Shown one piece after another: positions 44,682 to 55,700 of a stretch of 64,000 nucleotides of DNA; positions within the stretch are counted from its first letter, which is position 1; every line of letters starts with the position of its first letter. This DNA is from Bordetella avium (GTDB lineage Bacteria > Pseudomonadota > Gammaproteobacteria > Burkholderiales > Burkholderiaceae_B): positions 3,472,001-3,536,000 of the forward strand of contig NZ_CP139969.1 in the NCBI RefSeq assembly GCF_034424645.1, given 5' to 3'. The position numbers and the translations under genes are program-made. Under the pieces are notes generated by a model. It did no database searches and had not been told where the DNA came from. It saw only the letters and a list, made by a program, of their open reading frames with translations.

Positions 44682-46184
44682 ATGTTCATCGAAGCGCAAA
44701 GCGATCCTGTATACCCGAAAGAGGATTACAAGGCGCGCGAGCATCAGTTGCGCACGGCGCTGCTAAAGGCCCAATACGAGCGTCTGAACCGCGCTGACCG
44801 CAGCCTGCTCATCGTGGTCGCCGGGATAGACGGCGCGGGCAAAGGGCAGACCATCAACCAGCTCAACGACTGGATGGACCCACGCCATATTCACACCGCA
44901 GCCTTTGGCGAGCCGGATGAGATCGAGGCGCAGTTCCCCCCCCTCTGGCGTTACTGGAACGCCATCCCGGCCAAGGGCCAGACCGGCATTGTGTTCGGCT
45001 CCTGGTACAGCCAGTTGTTGCGCGAGTGCTACCGAAAAAAAACGCGTCCCGACCGCATAGAAGGCATCGGCGCGCAAATCCGCCGCTTCGAGGCCATGCT
45101 GACCGCCGAAGGGGTGCAAATCGTCAAACTCTGGTATCACCTGTCGGCCAAAGCTCAGGTCGAGCGCATCGAAAGGCTGACATCCAGCCCCGAAACCTCT
45201 TGGCAGGTTTCGCCCGACGACTACCGGGTGGCCAAACGCTATGACCGCCTGTGCGACGCCGCGAATATCGCATTGGCCCTCACCGACCAAGATCACGCGC
45301 CCTGGGTGGTCATTCCCAGCGCCGACGACAATATGCGGGTTATCCGCACTGCCGAAACCGTGCTGGCCACCATGAAGCGACGGGCCATTCCCATCGTAGC
45401 GCGGGCCGCCATGGACCGCCCCCGTCTGGGCCCTGTGCCCGACCGTCTGGGTGACCTGGATTACGATGCCCACGAAGACAAGCACGACTACGAGCGCGAA
45501 CTGGGCCTCTTGCAAGGCCGGCTGGCCCAAGCGGTGCGCAGCGAAAAATTCCAGAAGCGCTCACTGATCCTGGCCTTCGAAGGCCAGGACGCAGCGGGCA
45601 AAGGCGGTGCCATTCAGCGCATCGTGCAAGCCTTGGACGCGCGCCGTTACGACATCACACCCGTTGCAGCCCCGGCCCCTTACGAACAGGCCCGCCCCTA
45701 TCTTTGGCGTTTCTGGCGCCAGGTGCCGCGCCGCAGCCGTATCGCGATTTTTGACCGGACCTGGTATGGCCGGGTGCTGGTCGAGCGCGTGGAAAAGCTC
45801 ACGCCGCCGGGCCTGTGGCGGCGCGCCTACGGCGAGATCAACGACTTTGAACGCCAGCTCGTCGAGAACGGCGCCATCGTGCTGAAGTTCTGGCTGGCCA
45901 TCACGCAGGACGTGCAGCTCGAGCGCTTCAAAGAACGCGAGAACACCCCCTTCAAACGCTACAAAATCACGCCCGAAGACTGGCGCAACCGCGAAAAATG
46001 GCAGGATTACGCACAGGCCACCAATGAAATGCTGGCCCGCACCGATCTGCCTCACGCGCCCTGGTACCCCATCCCGGCCAACGACAAACGCTACGCCCGT
46101 CTACAGGTGTTGCGCCACATCGTAGACGCCCTCGAAAAAGACGATGCTGAGGCCATCGGCCTGGCACGGAGGAGATCCCTATGA
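44682..46184 (+). CDS. pap: Polyphosphate:AMP phosphotransferase (two-domain PPK2)
   Basis: A 500-residue class II PPK2 with two fused kinase domains, each with its own Walker A: GIDGAGKG (48-55) and GQDAAGKG (about 301-308). Pap-type enzymes phosphorylate AMP to ADP with polyphosphate; the C-terminal domain is normally the active one. Its last codons overlap the GNAT gene start (ATGA). Confidence 0.93.
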   Translation: MFIEAQSDPVYPKEDYKAREHQLRTALLKAQYERLNRADRSLLIVVAGIDGAGKGQTINQLNDWMDPRHIHTAAFGEPDEIEAQFPPLWRYWNAIPAKGQTGIVFGSWYSQLLRECYRKKTRPDRIEGIGAQIRRFEAMLTAEGVQIVKLWYHLSAKAQVERIERLTSSPETSWQVSPDDYRVAKRYDRLCDAANIALALTDQDHAPWVVIPSADDNMRVIRTAETVLATMKRRAIPIVARAAMDRPRLGPVPDRLGDLDYDAHEDKHDYERELGLLQGRLAQAVRSEKFQKRSLILAFEGQDAAGKGGAIQRIVQALDARRYDITPVAAPAPYEQARPYLWRFWRQVPRRSRIAIFDRTWYGRVLVERVEKLTPPGLWRRAYGEINDFERQLVENGAIVLKFWLAITQDVQLERFKERENTPFKRYKITPEDWRNREKWQDYAQATNEMLARTDLPHAPWYPIPANDKRYARLQVLRHIVDALEKDDAEAIGLARRRSL

Positions 46185-46630
46185 GTTCAATTGACATCCG
46201 CTGCGCCGGAGCCGCAGATTTCGACCTTTGGTTGCCGCTTTGGAAAGGCTATCAAGACTTCTACAAGGTCAGCATCGCTGACGAAGTCACCCGCCTCACC
46301 TGGGAACGCCTGCTCGACCCGGCCGAACCGATGCATGTGGCGCTGGCCTTTGATCAGGGCCGCGCGATCGGGCTGGTGCACTGGATCTATCACCGCTCCA
46401 CCTGGACGGCGGGGCCCTACGTCTATCTACAGGATTTGTTCGTGTCGCAGAACGTGCGCGGCCAAGGCGCCGGCCGCGCCCTGATCGAACACGTCTACCG
46501 CGATGCAGCGGCCAACCAGGCCGCGCGGGTGTATTGGCTCACCCATGAAAGCAACCAGGACGCCATGCAGCTTTACGACCGCATCGCCGACCGCTCGGGC
46601 TTTATCCAATACCGCAAGGTGCTTGCATGA
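46181..46630 (+). CDS. GNAT-family N-acetyltransferase
   Basis: A 149-residue acetyltransferase: the acetyl-CoA loop NVRGQGAGRALIEHV (about 97-111) and a conserved WLTHESNQDAMQLYDRIADR in the C-terminal half. It overlaps both neighbours by 4 nt (ATGA), so it is translationally coupled to the polyphosphate enzyme and the HIT protein. Substrate unknown. Confidence 0.9.
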   Translation: MSSIDIRCAGAADFDLWLPLWKGYQDFYKVSIADEVTRLTWERLLDPAEPMHVALAFDQGRAIGLVHWIYHRSTWTAGPYVYLQDLFVSQNVRGQGAGRALIEHVYRDAAANQAARVYWLTHESNQDAMQLYDRIADRSGFIQYRKVLA

Positions 46631-47091
46631 GCGCGCGTGACCCGAATTGCCCGCTATGCCAGACCGATGGCGGCGAACTGATCTGGCAGGGCGCGCATCT
46701 GCGGGTCATCGATGCCCAGGACCCCGACTACCCGGGGTTCACCCGCATCATCTGGACCGCGCATCTGCCTGAAATGACCAGCCTATCCACCCGCGGCCGC
46801 GATTTGCTGATGCGGGCGGTATACGCAGTGGAGCAGGCGCAGCATGACATCCTGCAGCCCGACAAGATCAATCTGGCTGCGCTTGGCAATATGGTGCCGC
46901 ATCTGCATTGGCACATCATCCCACGCTGGCGCGAGGACAGGCATTTTCCCGGCGCCGTCTGGGCGGCGCCGCGTTTCGCCACAGGCCAAGAGCCTGCCGA
47001 TTTTCTGGCCCGCCGCGCAGCGCTCGCCTCGCGGCGTCAGCGCTATCACGATCGCCTGATCGAAAACATGAACGCCCTGCTTTGGCATTGA
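46627..47091 (+). CDS. HIT-family (histidine triad) protein
   Basis: A 154-residue protein with the histidine triad HLHWHIIP and preceding VVNL-like strand (INLAALGNMVPHLHWH). HIT proteins hydrolyse or transfer nucleotides from phosphoramidate or dinucleotide substrates. Linked with Pap and GNAT genes, it suggests a nucleotide-metabolism operon. Confidence 0.9.
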   Translation: MSARDPNCPLCQTDGGELIWQGAHLRVIDAQDPDYPGFTRIIWTAHLPEMTSLSTRGRDLLMRAVYAVEQAQHDILQPDKINLAALGNMVPHLHWHIIPRWREDRHFPGAVWAAPRFATGQEPADFLARRAALASRRQRYHDRLIENMNALLWH

Positions 47092-47191
47092 TTCAAAGCG
47101 TAAAAAACATTATTTCCGTCTTATTTTCTGCCAAACCTCGGATTCGGTCCGACACATTCAGCTAAAATTCAGCTACCTTATCGTGCTGTGT

Positions 47192-47238
47192 AAGAAGGTG
47201 GCCTTGCACTCAGAGTGGGCCGCCTTCTTCAACTCTGA
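47192..47238 (+). ncRNA. Pseudoknotted leader RNA of nhaA (candidate cation riboswitch)
   Basis: A 12-bp stem (47192-47203 with 47218-47229; one T-G wobble) closes the 14-nt loop TTGCACTCAGAGTG. Seven loop bases, TCAGAGT (47210-47216), are perfectly complementary to ACTCTGA (47232-47238) downstream. This makes an H-type pseudoknot ending 11 nt before the GTG start of nhaA, over the expected ribosome-binding region. The known nhaA-I and nhaA-II motif RNAs, described as Li+/Na+-related riboswitches, occur in this position. Membership in either class is inferred. Confidence 0.7.
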
Positions 47239-47249
47239 AAGCGAGTCCC

Positions 47250-48422
47250 GTGTCCCCTGCCGCTCCCCAAGCCAAATCCTTTCTACACGCCTTCTTCGCC
47301 TCCGAGGCGCTCGGCGGCTATATCCTGATGTTCGCAGCGCTGCTGGCGCTCGGGGTCGCGAATTCTCCCTGGGCGCCCGTCTATTTTGACGTGCTCGGCA
47401 GCAAGGTGGGGTTTCATGCCGGCCCCATCGCATTGCGCGAAACCGTACAACACTGGATCAATGACGGCTTGATGGCCGTGTTCTTCCTGCTGGTGGGCCT
47501 GGAAATCAAGCGTGAAATGCTCGACGGCCAGTTACGCGGCCTCTCGCGCATCGCGCTGCCGGGCATCGCCGCCCTGGGCGGCATGGTTGCGCCGGCCCTG
47601 ATCTATCTGGCCATCAACAGCGGCAACCCCGAGGGTCTGCGCGGCTGGGCCATTCCCGCCGCCACCGATATCGCCTTCGCGCTGGGCATTCTGGCCCTGC
47701 TGGGCAGCCGGGCGCCCGCCTCGCTCAAGGTTTTCCTGACCGCCCTGGCCATTCTCGATGACCTGGGCGCCATCATCATCATTGCGCTGTTTTATACCGC
47801 GCAGCTCAATGGGGCTGCGCTGGCTGCGGCCGGGCTCTTGCTGCTCGGCCTGATCCTCCTCAACCGGCTGGGTGTCACCGCGCTTTTCCCCTATCTGATC
47901 CTCGGCGCGCTGCTCTGGTATTTCGTACTGAAATCCGGTGTGCACGCCACACTGGCGGGCGTCGCGCTGGCCCTGACCATCCCGCTGCGCCGCCACGCTT
48001 CACCCCTGCACAAGCTGGAACACGCCTTGCACCGCCCCGTGGCCTTTCTCATCATCCCAGTCTTTGGCTTCGCCAATGCCGGCGTTTCTTTTGCTGGCCT
48101 GGGCCTGGATGCGCTGACCTCGCCCGTGCCGCTGGGTATCGCGCTGGGCCTGTTTCTGGGCAAGCAACTGGGCGTTTTCGGCCTGTCATGGCTGGCGATC
48201 AAGGCGGGCATCGCCCGCCTGCCACATCAAGCCAGCTACCGGCAGCTCTATGGTGTCGCGCTGCTGTGCGGCATCGGTTTCACCATGAGCCTGTTCATCG
48301 GCGCGCTGGCCTTCGACAAGCCGCAAATCATAGACGCCACCAAAATCGGCGTGCTGGCAGGTACGCTGTGTTCGGCGGTGGCCGGCTATCTCTTATTACG
48401 CTTTAGCCGCCCCGCCCAATAA
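47250..48422 (+). CDS. nhaA: Na+/H+ antiporter NhaA
   Basis: A 390-residue integral membrane antiporter with about twelve helices. The ion-binding pair is in [13 protein letters not shown], and the conserved [20 protein letters not shown] lies just upstream. It exports Na+ or Li+ for protons, electrogenically, at alkaline pH. Translation starts at GTG 47250, directly after the structured leader, which probably controls initiation. Confidence 0.95.
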   Translation: MSPAAPQAKSFLHAFFASEALGGYILMFAALLALGVANSPWAPVYFDVLGSKVGFHAGPIALRETVQHWINDGLMAVFFLLVGLEIKREMLDGQLRGLSRIALPGIAALGGMVAPALIYLAINSGNPEGLRGWAIPAATDIAFALGILALLGSRAPASLKVFLTALAILDDLGAIIIIALFYTAQLNGAALAAAGLLLLGLILLNRLGVTALFPYLILGALLWYFVLKSGVHATLAGVALALTIPLRRHASPLHKLEHALHRPVAFLIIPVFGFANAGVSFAGLGLDALTSPVPLGIALGLFLGKQLGVFGLSWLAIKAGIARLPHQASYRQLYGVALLCGIGFTMSLFIGALAFDKPQIIDATKIGVLAGTLCSAVAGYLLLRFSRPAQ

Positions 48423-48598
48423 GGCATGGCCCACGCCATAATCCAGGCGGGCGGCCACCACAGGGGCCGCAGCGCCCACATCGGTTGCGAGCCAAGCGAT
48501 CAGCCTGAGCCACGTGGCAACGTCCACCGCCGCCAGGCCACGATTGCCCCCTGAACCCGGAGCCGGGACATCGGCAGCGAGCAAACAGGCGGCCAGCC

Positions 48599-50074
48599 CT
48601 AACGGCGGTAAAGCGCCACCAGCAAGGCCGTGCCCAGCAACAGGGCGGTGACAGCCAGCATCACGGCAATAAAGCCGCTATCAAAGGCTTGTTTGGCCAG
48701 AGCGGCCAGATGCCGCCCCATCTCCATCGGCAATTGGTCCGCCTGCACCAGCGCATCATCGAGACTGCCACGCGCCGCCTGCGGAATGTCTGTCGGCAAA
48801 GAGCGGGTATACACCGCAGACAGCAAAGAACCCATCAAGGTGACGCCCAGCGCACCACCCAGCTCATACGACACCTCCTCAATAGAGGCTGCCATACCGG
48901 CACGATCGGCCGGTGCGCTTTGCATGATGGTGCTGGAGGCGGCCGTCATCGTGGCGCCTATGCCTATGCCCATCACGGCCAATGTGCTGATCTGCCAGAC
49001 CAGCGCGCCGTCATACCCCCACAACAGCCCGCCCGCCCCCAGACCGGAAATCAGCAAGGCCCCTGCCAGCATCCGGCGCTCCCCGACTCGCGGCAGCGCC
49101 CAACCGGCCAGCGGCCCGGCAAGAAAGGCGGCAATCGGCAAGGGCAGGATGAAGATGGCGGCCTCAAGCGGCGAAAACGTCAGCACTAATTGCAAACGCT
49201 GTATGAACACCAGCTCCATGCCCAAAAGCGCCGCCGCGGCAAACACCGCAGCCGCAACAGCAGCGCAGAAGGTGGCATTGCGGAACAGGCTGAAATCGAT
49301 GAGCGGATAGTGCAGGCGGCGTTGGCGACGCATGAATACCCAGAGCAGACCCAGACCGGCCACCGCCGCCAAGGCAGCCTCCGTCAGGGATGGCGCCGGC
49401 TTGCCCAGCTCTTTGAGGGCATAGGCGGACAACACCAAACCTGCCATCACCTGCAACGACCCCCTCAGGTCCCAGGGTTTGCCGACCGACGGTTCGCCGC
49501 GCGGAATAAGCCGCCAAGCCAGCGGCAAAGCCAGCAACACGATGGGTACATTGACCAGAAAGACCGAGCCCCACCAGAAATGCTCCAGCAGAAAACCGCC
49601 CAGCACCGGCCCGACGGCCGCGCCGCCCGACGCGATCGACGCCCAAACGCCAATCGCCAGAGCACGCTCGCGAGAATCGGTAAACGTAAGGCGAATAATC
49701 GACAGCGTCGCAGGCATCATCATGGCCGCGCCCAAGGCCAGCAACACGCGAGCGGCGATCAAGGCGCCCGCACCCGGCGCATAGGCGGCCGCGAGCGAGG
49801 CTAGACCAAAAACGGCCAGGCCCGACATGAACAAACGTTTGTGGCCCAGGCGGTCGCCCAGCGTGCCCATGCCGGGCAACAGCCCCGCAACCACCAGGCC
49901 GTAGATATTGACGATCCAGAGTTTGGCCGAGGCAGAGACGGCAAGGTCATGCGTCAAACGCGGCAATGCGGTATAGAGCACGGTCATATCCACCACGATC
50001 AAAAGCAAAGCGGTGGACACAACACCCAGCACCAGCCAGCGGCGGCTGTCGAGAGATTGGTTATGACTTAACAT
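48599..50074 (-). CDS. MFS transporter, DHA2 (EmrB/QacA-type) 14-helix drug exporter
   Basis: A 491-residue membrane protein with about fourteen hydrophobic segments. Motif A is GMGTLGDRLGHKRLF and motif C-like ASGGAAVGPVLGGFLLEHFW is in helix 5. It resembles SmvA-type multidrug or quaternary-ammonium exporters. It is divergent from a LysR gene across a 75-bp gap holding a perfect palindrome, the likely regulatory site. Confidence 0.92.
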   Translation of the reverse strand: MLSHNQSLDSRRWLVLGVVSTALLLIVVDMTVLYTALPRLTHDLAVSASAKLWIVNIYGLVVAGLLPGMGTLGDRLGHKRLFMSGLAVFGLASLAAAYAPGAGALIAARVLLALGAAMMMPATLSIIRLTFTDSRERALAIGVWASIASGGAAVGPVLGGFLLEHFWWGSVFLVNVPIVLLALPLAWRLIPRGEPSVGKPWDLRGSLQVMAGLVLSAYALKELGKPAPSLTEAALAAVAGLGLLWVFMRRQRRLHYPLIDFSLFRNATFCAAVAAAVFAAAALLGMELVFIQRLQLVLTFSPLEAAIFILPLPIAAFLAGPLAGWALPRVGERRMLAGALLISGLGAGGLLWGYDGALVWQISTLAVMGIGIGATMTAASSTIMQSAPADRAGMAASIEEVSYELGGALGVTLMGSLLSAVYTRSLPTDIPQAARGSLDDALVQADQLPMEMGRHLAALAKQAFDSGFIAVMLAVTALLLGTALLVALYRR

Positions 50075-50131
50075 GGTTACTAACTCCTAGGCCGCCATTA
50101 TTCATCTGTCATATTGGCAGTTAAAAGTTAA

Positions 50132-50156
50132 AATCCATCTATTAAATAGATGGATT
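50132..50156. promoter_or_regulatory. Perfect 25-bp palindrome between MFS exporter and LysR genes
   Basis: Arms of 12 bp, AATCCATCTATT (50132-50143) and AATAGATGGATT (50145-50156), around one central base in AT-rich DNA. It is probably the operator of the LysR regulator or another repressor controlling both divergent genes. It covers the ATG at 50150, which argues for the later LysR start at 50162. Confidence 0.8.
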
Positions 50157-50161
50157 CAGAT

Positions 50162-51034
50162 ATGAACTGGACGCTGGAGCAAATGCGCCATTTCATTGCG
50201 GCGGCGGAAACCGGTTCGTTTTCCGCCGCCGCAAGGCAATTGGGACGTGCGCAATCGGCGGTCAGCACCGCGATCGGCCTGCTGGAAGCCGATCTCGGTG
50301 TGGAACTGTTCGACCGCAGCAAGCGCAGCCCCGTGCTGACCGAGGCCGGCGAGGTGCTGCTGCTGGAGGCGCAACAACTGCTGCGCCAGGCGGCTCACCT
50401 GCAACAGCGGGCTTTGTCCTTCTCGGCGGGCGAACAGGCCCGGCTGGTGTTGGCCGTGGACGAAGCCCTGCCCGATCTGGTGATGGACGCCATGCTCAAT
50501 GAGTTATCGCGGCGTTTTCCCGCTCTTGAGCTGACCCTGCTCTCTGGAACGGCGGCCGAAGTGGCCGCCTATGTCGAGAGCGGCCGCGCGGCGATGGGCA
50601 TCCATTTCGACCGCGCCGAACTGCCCGCCACCCTGGTCTACCGCCATCTAGGCAGCGTGCGGCAGGGCATTTATGTCTCGCACCGCCATCCACTGGCGGC
50701 ACAGACCGATATCAGTACCCAGGATCTGGCCCGCCACCGGCAGTTAGTGATGCATATGGAAGACAGGGTGGATATGATTCTGAGCCCCTACATCTGGCGG
50801 GCCGACAGTTTCTACAATATCGCGGCCATGGTGGCCGACAACCTGGGCTGGGCGATTCTGCCGCTCAATATCGCCGAGTATCACGGCTACCGCAGCCATC
50901 TGGTGCAAGCGCCCTGCCGTGACCTGAGTCTGCCCCCGGCAGGCCTGCGGGCGCTATGGCGCCAGGGCAGTGTGCCGGGGCCGGTCGCCGTATGGGCGCA
51001 ACGACGGGTCGAAGAATTACTGCACCCAGACTGA
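50162..51034 (+). CDS. LysR-family transcriptional regulator
   Basis: A 290-residue LysR protein from ATG 50162 (MNWTLEQMRHFIAAAETGSF), with HTH AARQLGRAQSAVSTAIGLLE. ATG 50150 in the same frame lies inside the palindrome and is less likely. The effector domain starts near residue 90. Divergent from the MFS exporter, it probably controls exporter expression in response to its substrate. Confidence 0.9.
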   Translation: MNWTLEQMRHFIAAAETGSFSAAARQLGRAQSAVSTAIGLLEADLGVELFDRSKRSPVLTEAGEVLLLEAQQLLRQAAHLQQRALSFSAGEQARLVLAVDEALPDLVMDAMLNELSRRFPALELTLLSGTAAEVAAYVESGRAAMGIHFDRAELPATLVYRHLGSVRQGIYVSHRHPLAAQTDISTQDLARHRQLVMHMEDRVDMILSPYIWRADSFYNIAAMVADNLGWAILPLNIAEYHGYRSHLVQAPCRDLSLPPAGLRALWRQGSVPGPVAVWAQRRVEELLHPD

Positions 51035-51765
51035 AGGAGAGCATCATCGCAATAGGCATCCTGGCCGCGCTGGCCGACGAAATCCGCGACCTGATCGACG
51101 CCATGGAACCGGGCGCGAAGGTCCACCGCATCGGCATGCGCGACTATCACGAGGGCGTGCTTTACGGCCATGAATGCGTGATCGCGCTAACGCGTGTCGG
51201 CAAGGCCGCCGCCGCCGCGACCACCGCCACGCTGTTACAGCGCTTTGCCATCACACGTGTCATTTTCACCGGCGTGGCCGGCGGCATCCACGCGGGCGTC
51301 AAAGTGGGCGACGTGGTGATCGGCAGCGAAACCCTGCAACACGATATGGATGCGCGGCCGCTTTTCCCGCGCTACGAAGTCCCCCTGCTGGGGGTATCGC
51401 GGCTGACGGCAGACCCGGAACTGAGTCAGCAGCTTGAGCACTGCGCCCTGCGCTTTCTGGCAGAACGCGATAGCCAGGTGCATCGGGGTCTGATCGCGAC
51501 CGGCGACCAGTTCGTGGGCAACACCGAAACCGGCCATGATTTGCGCGCACGCCTGCCCGACGCCTTATGCGTCGAAATGGAGGGCGCGGCCGTGGCCCAG
51601 GTATGCCATGAGTTCGGCATTCCCTGGGCGGTGCTGCGCACCATTTCCGATCACGCCGATTCGCATGCCGACATTGATTTTCTACGCTTTCTGCGCGAGG
51701 TCGCCAGCGTCTACTCCAGTGGCATCCTGCGCCACTATCTGCAAACCTGGCCGCTGGCGCGTTAG
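50992..51765 (+). CDS. mtnN: 5'-methylthioadenosine/S-adenosylhomocysteine nucleosidase
   Basis: The protein hydrolyses MTA and SAH to adenine and thio-ribose compounds. It has IGILAALADEIRDLI at its functional start, VIFTGVAGGIHAGVKVGDVV, and the substrate region EMEGAAVAQVCHEFGIPWAV with catalytic-type Asp in ISDHAD. ATG 50992 is the nearest normal start but lies inside the LysR gene. The ribosome binding site AAGGAG (51035 region) is followed instead by ATC-ATC-GCA. The real start is probably near 51046, with ATC in place of ATG. Functionally it fits with ahcY/metF further on. Confidence 0.88.
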   Translation: MGATTGRRITAPRLKESIIAIGILAALADEIRDLIDAMEPGAKVHRIGMRDYHEGVLYGHECVIALTRVGKAAAAATTATLLQRFAITRVIFTGVAGGIHAGVKVGDVVIGSETLQHDMDARPLFPRYEVPLLGVSRLTADPELSQQLEHCALRFLAERDSQVHRGLIATGDQFVGNTETGHDLRARLPDALCVEMEGAAVAQVCHEFGIPWAVLRTISDHADSHADIDFLRFLREVASVYSSGILRHYLQTWPLAR

Positions 51766-51807
51766 AGGCGCCGCCCAAACCCCTTGTGACCCCCCCTTGT
51801 GACAACC

Positions 51808-52566
51808 ATGGCTATCGACAATCGCTTGCTCCCCAACACCCTGGCCGCTCAGGCGGCTGCCCTGCCCTCTGCCTGGTCCCAAGCCCTGGCTGCCCCTGGC
51901 GTCGCGCAGGCGCTGGACCACATCATCAACCACGTCGAAGCCCGGCTAGCCGCGGGCGCCACGGTCTATCCGGCCACGCCTTTGCGCGCCCTGTCTTCGC
52001 TGGCGCCGTCCGAGGTGCGGGTGGTGATCCTCGGGCAAGACCCCTATCACGGCCCGGGCCAGGCCCAGGGCCTGGCCTTCTCCGTGCCCGATGACTGCAA
52101 ATGCCCGCCCAGCCTGCGCAATATCTTCAAGGAAATCGGGCGCGATTATGCCCTGGACGGCAAGCCAGGCCACGACTTGACCCCCTGGGTCAAACAGGGC
52201 GTATTGCTATTGAATACCGCACTCACCGTCGAAGACGGCCAGCCCGCCTCCCATGCCAAACGCGGTTGGGAAACCGTTACGGACGCCCTGTTCACGCAAG
52301 TCGCCCAAGACCCGACACCCAAAGTGTTTCTTCTTTGGGGCGCGCACGCCCAGGCCAAAGCCGCCTTGCTCCCGCCAGGCCACGCCCACCTTGTCTTGAG
52401 CGCCAATCATCCATCCCCTTTGTCGGCCACCCGTGCGCCCACCCCTTTTATCGGTTGCGGCCACTTCCGCCTGACCAATGAATGGCTGGAGAAACAAGGT
52501 CAAACCCTGATTGACTGGACGGCAACTTTTAAAAAAATCCCCGCCCAAGCTGAATTTCGGTTATGA
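51808..52566 (+). CDS. ung: Uracil-DNA glycosylase
   Basis: A 252-residue family-1 UDG that removes uracil from DNA. The catalytic water-activating loop is GQDPYHGPGQAQGLAF and the DNA-intercalation loop is HPSPLSA. ATG 51808 is preferred over an in-frame GTG three codons earlier. Confidence 0.96.
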   Translation: MAIDNRLLPNTLAAQAAALPSAWSQALAAPGVAQALDHIINHVEARLAAGATVYPATPLRALSSLAPSEVRVVILGQDPYHGPGQAQGLAFSVPDDCKCPPSLRNIFKEIGRDYALDGKPGHDLTPWVKQGVLLLNTALTVEDGQPASHAKRGWETVTDALFTQVAQDPTPKVFLLWGAHAQAKAALLPPGHAHLVLSANHPSPLSATRAPTPFIGCGHFRLTNEWLEKQGQTLIDWTATFKKIPAQAEFRL

Positions 52567-52715
52567 TCCTTGCACTGCACCAAATAGATTCGGCATTTTC
52601 TATCGCCTAAACGCGACTTGCAGTCAACGCCCCCTGACAGGGCTCCATGCCGAACTTCATCGATTCCTGACCTCTTTCCTTTCGCCCCGCAGGCACATCC
52701 TGCACTGATGCGCAA

Positions 52716-52751
52716 CGGTTGATTCGGTCGGCACGATGCTTCCATCAACCG
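52716..52751 (+). promoter_or_regulatory. Hairpin in the long leader of the RhlE-type helicase gene
   Basis: CGGTTGAT (52716-52723) pairs perfectly with ATCAACCG (52744-52751). It sits in the 260-bp gap between ung and the helicase gene, consistent with a structured 5' UTR. Cold-regulated RNA helicase genes often have such leaders. The function here is inferred. Confidence 0.35.
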
Positions 52752-52826
52752 CTGCCTGGTTCCGGGGCTGTTTTTCGCTGCCCGCTGCCCATGCATCTGC
52801 GCCACCCTGCGTGGCAAGGAAAAGTT

Positions 52827-54446
<1,620 letters not shown>

Positions 54447-54473
54447 TTGAACGCGCTTGATTGACATACGAAA

Positions 54474-54496
54474 GCCGGGCATCGCCCGGCTTTTTT
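54474..54496 (+). terminator. Rho-independent terminator after the helicase gene
   Basis: GCCGGGC (54474-54480) and GCCCGGC (54484-54490) around loop ATC, followed by six T. It lies about 30 nt after the helicase stop and 25 nt before the methyltransferase gene. Confidence 0.92.
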
Positions 54497-54521
54497 CGTG
54501 CCAGCATGGGAAAATAACGCC

Positions 54522-55700
54522 ATGCAATCGACTCTCGCCTCATCCCTGCCCGAATTGGACGCCACCGCGCAAGCGCATAGCGCGGCCCTCATCGAACACC
54601 TGCGCGACCGTATCGCCGCTGCGGGTGGCTGGCTCTCCTTTGAACAATGGATGGCGCAGGCCCTCTATGCGCCCGGCCTGGGTTATTACACGGCAGGCGC
54701 GGTCAAACTGGCATCCGATCCCGGACAGGCTGGCCTAGCGGCAGGCGACTTCATCACGGCCCCCGAACTCAGCCCACTCTTTGCCCATACCCTGGCACGC
54801 CAGGCGGCCCAATGGTTGCAGGCCACGCAAACCCACCGCGTACTGGAGTTCGGTGCCGGCACCGGCGCGCTGGCCGAAGGCGTGATGGCCGAACTCGGCC
54901 GCCTGGGGCTATCCGTCGAATACGCCATCGTCGAAGTCTCGGCCGATCTGCGCGCTCGGCAGCAAGCCCGCCTCGCCCCCTTGGGCAGCCGGATGCAATG
55001 GCTGGACCATCTGCCGCAGGCCTTCGAGGGCGTCGTGCTCGCCAACGAGGTGCTGGACGCGATGCCGGTCCGTCTATTTCGCTACGACGAAAATGGGCAG
55101 GTGCAAGAGCGCGGCGTCAGTTGGGATCAAGGTTTTGTCTGGCGCGACCGTCCCGCAGACGCCACGCTGGCCGAGGCCGTGCGCGCCAGGCTGCCGGCCT
55201 TGCCGGGCTATATGTCTGAAATCAATCTGCAAGCCGAGGCCTGGGTGCGCGAAATGGGGCGCTGGCTCAAACGCGGCGCGGCCTTGTTGATCGACTACGG
55301 CTTTCCGCGGCGGGAGTACTACCACCCGCAGCGGGCCGGCGGCAGCTTGATGTGCCATCTGCGCCATCATGCCCATGCCGATCCTTTCGTGGCACCGGGC
55401 ATCCAGGACATCACGGCACATGTGGACTTCACCGCCATCGCCGATGCGGCACTGGAAGGCGGCCTGGATGTGCTGGGTTACACCTCGCAGGCGCGCTTTC
55501 TGATGAACGCCGGCCTGCTGGATTTGCTTGGCCAGCTCGACCCATCCGATGTCAAAACCTATGCCCAGGCCACCGCGCCAGTGCAAAAGCTGCTCTCAGA
55601 AGCCGAAATGGGCGAACTCTTCAAAGTCATCGCCATCGGCCGTGACCTGCCCTGTCTCTCCCAGGGTTTCGCACGGGGCGACCGGCGCGCCTACCTTTAA
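54522..55700 (+). CDS. SAM-dependent methyltransferase, MidA/NDUFAF7 family
   Basis: A 392-residue class I methyltransferase (COG1565). The SAM-binding loop is [38 protein letters not shown] and [11 protein letters not shown] are typical family segments. The eukaryotic member methylates an arginine of complex I, but bacterial targets are not established. Its TAA stop overlaps the stop of cca on the other strand (55697-55700). Confidence 0.9.
   Translation: MQSTLASSLPELDATAQAHSAALIEHLRDRIAAAGGWLSFEQWMAQALYAPGLGYYTAGAVKLASDPGQAGLAAGDFITAPELSPLFAHTLARQAAQWLQATQTHRVLEFGAGTGALAEGVMAELGRLGLSVEYAIVEVSADLRARQQARLAPLGSRMQWLDHLPQAFEGVVLANEVLDAMPVRLFRYDENGQVQERGVSWDQGFVWRDRPADATLAEAVRARLPALPGYMSEINLQAEAWVREMGRWLKRGAALLIDYGFPRREYYHPQRAGGSLMCHLRHHAHADPFVAPGIQDITAHVDFTAIADAALEGGLDVLGYTSQARFLMNAGLLDLLGQLDPSDVKTYAQATAPVQKLLSEAEMGELFKVIAIGRDLPCLSQGFARGDRRAYL

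Noticed and set aside
48423..48598. 62-codon minus-strand open frame between nhaA and the MFS gene
   Set aside because: It overlaps the nhaA end, lacks a ribosome binding site and matches no known family.
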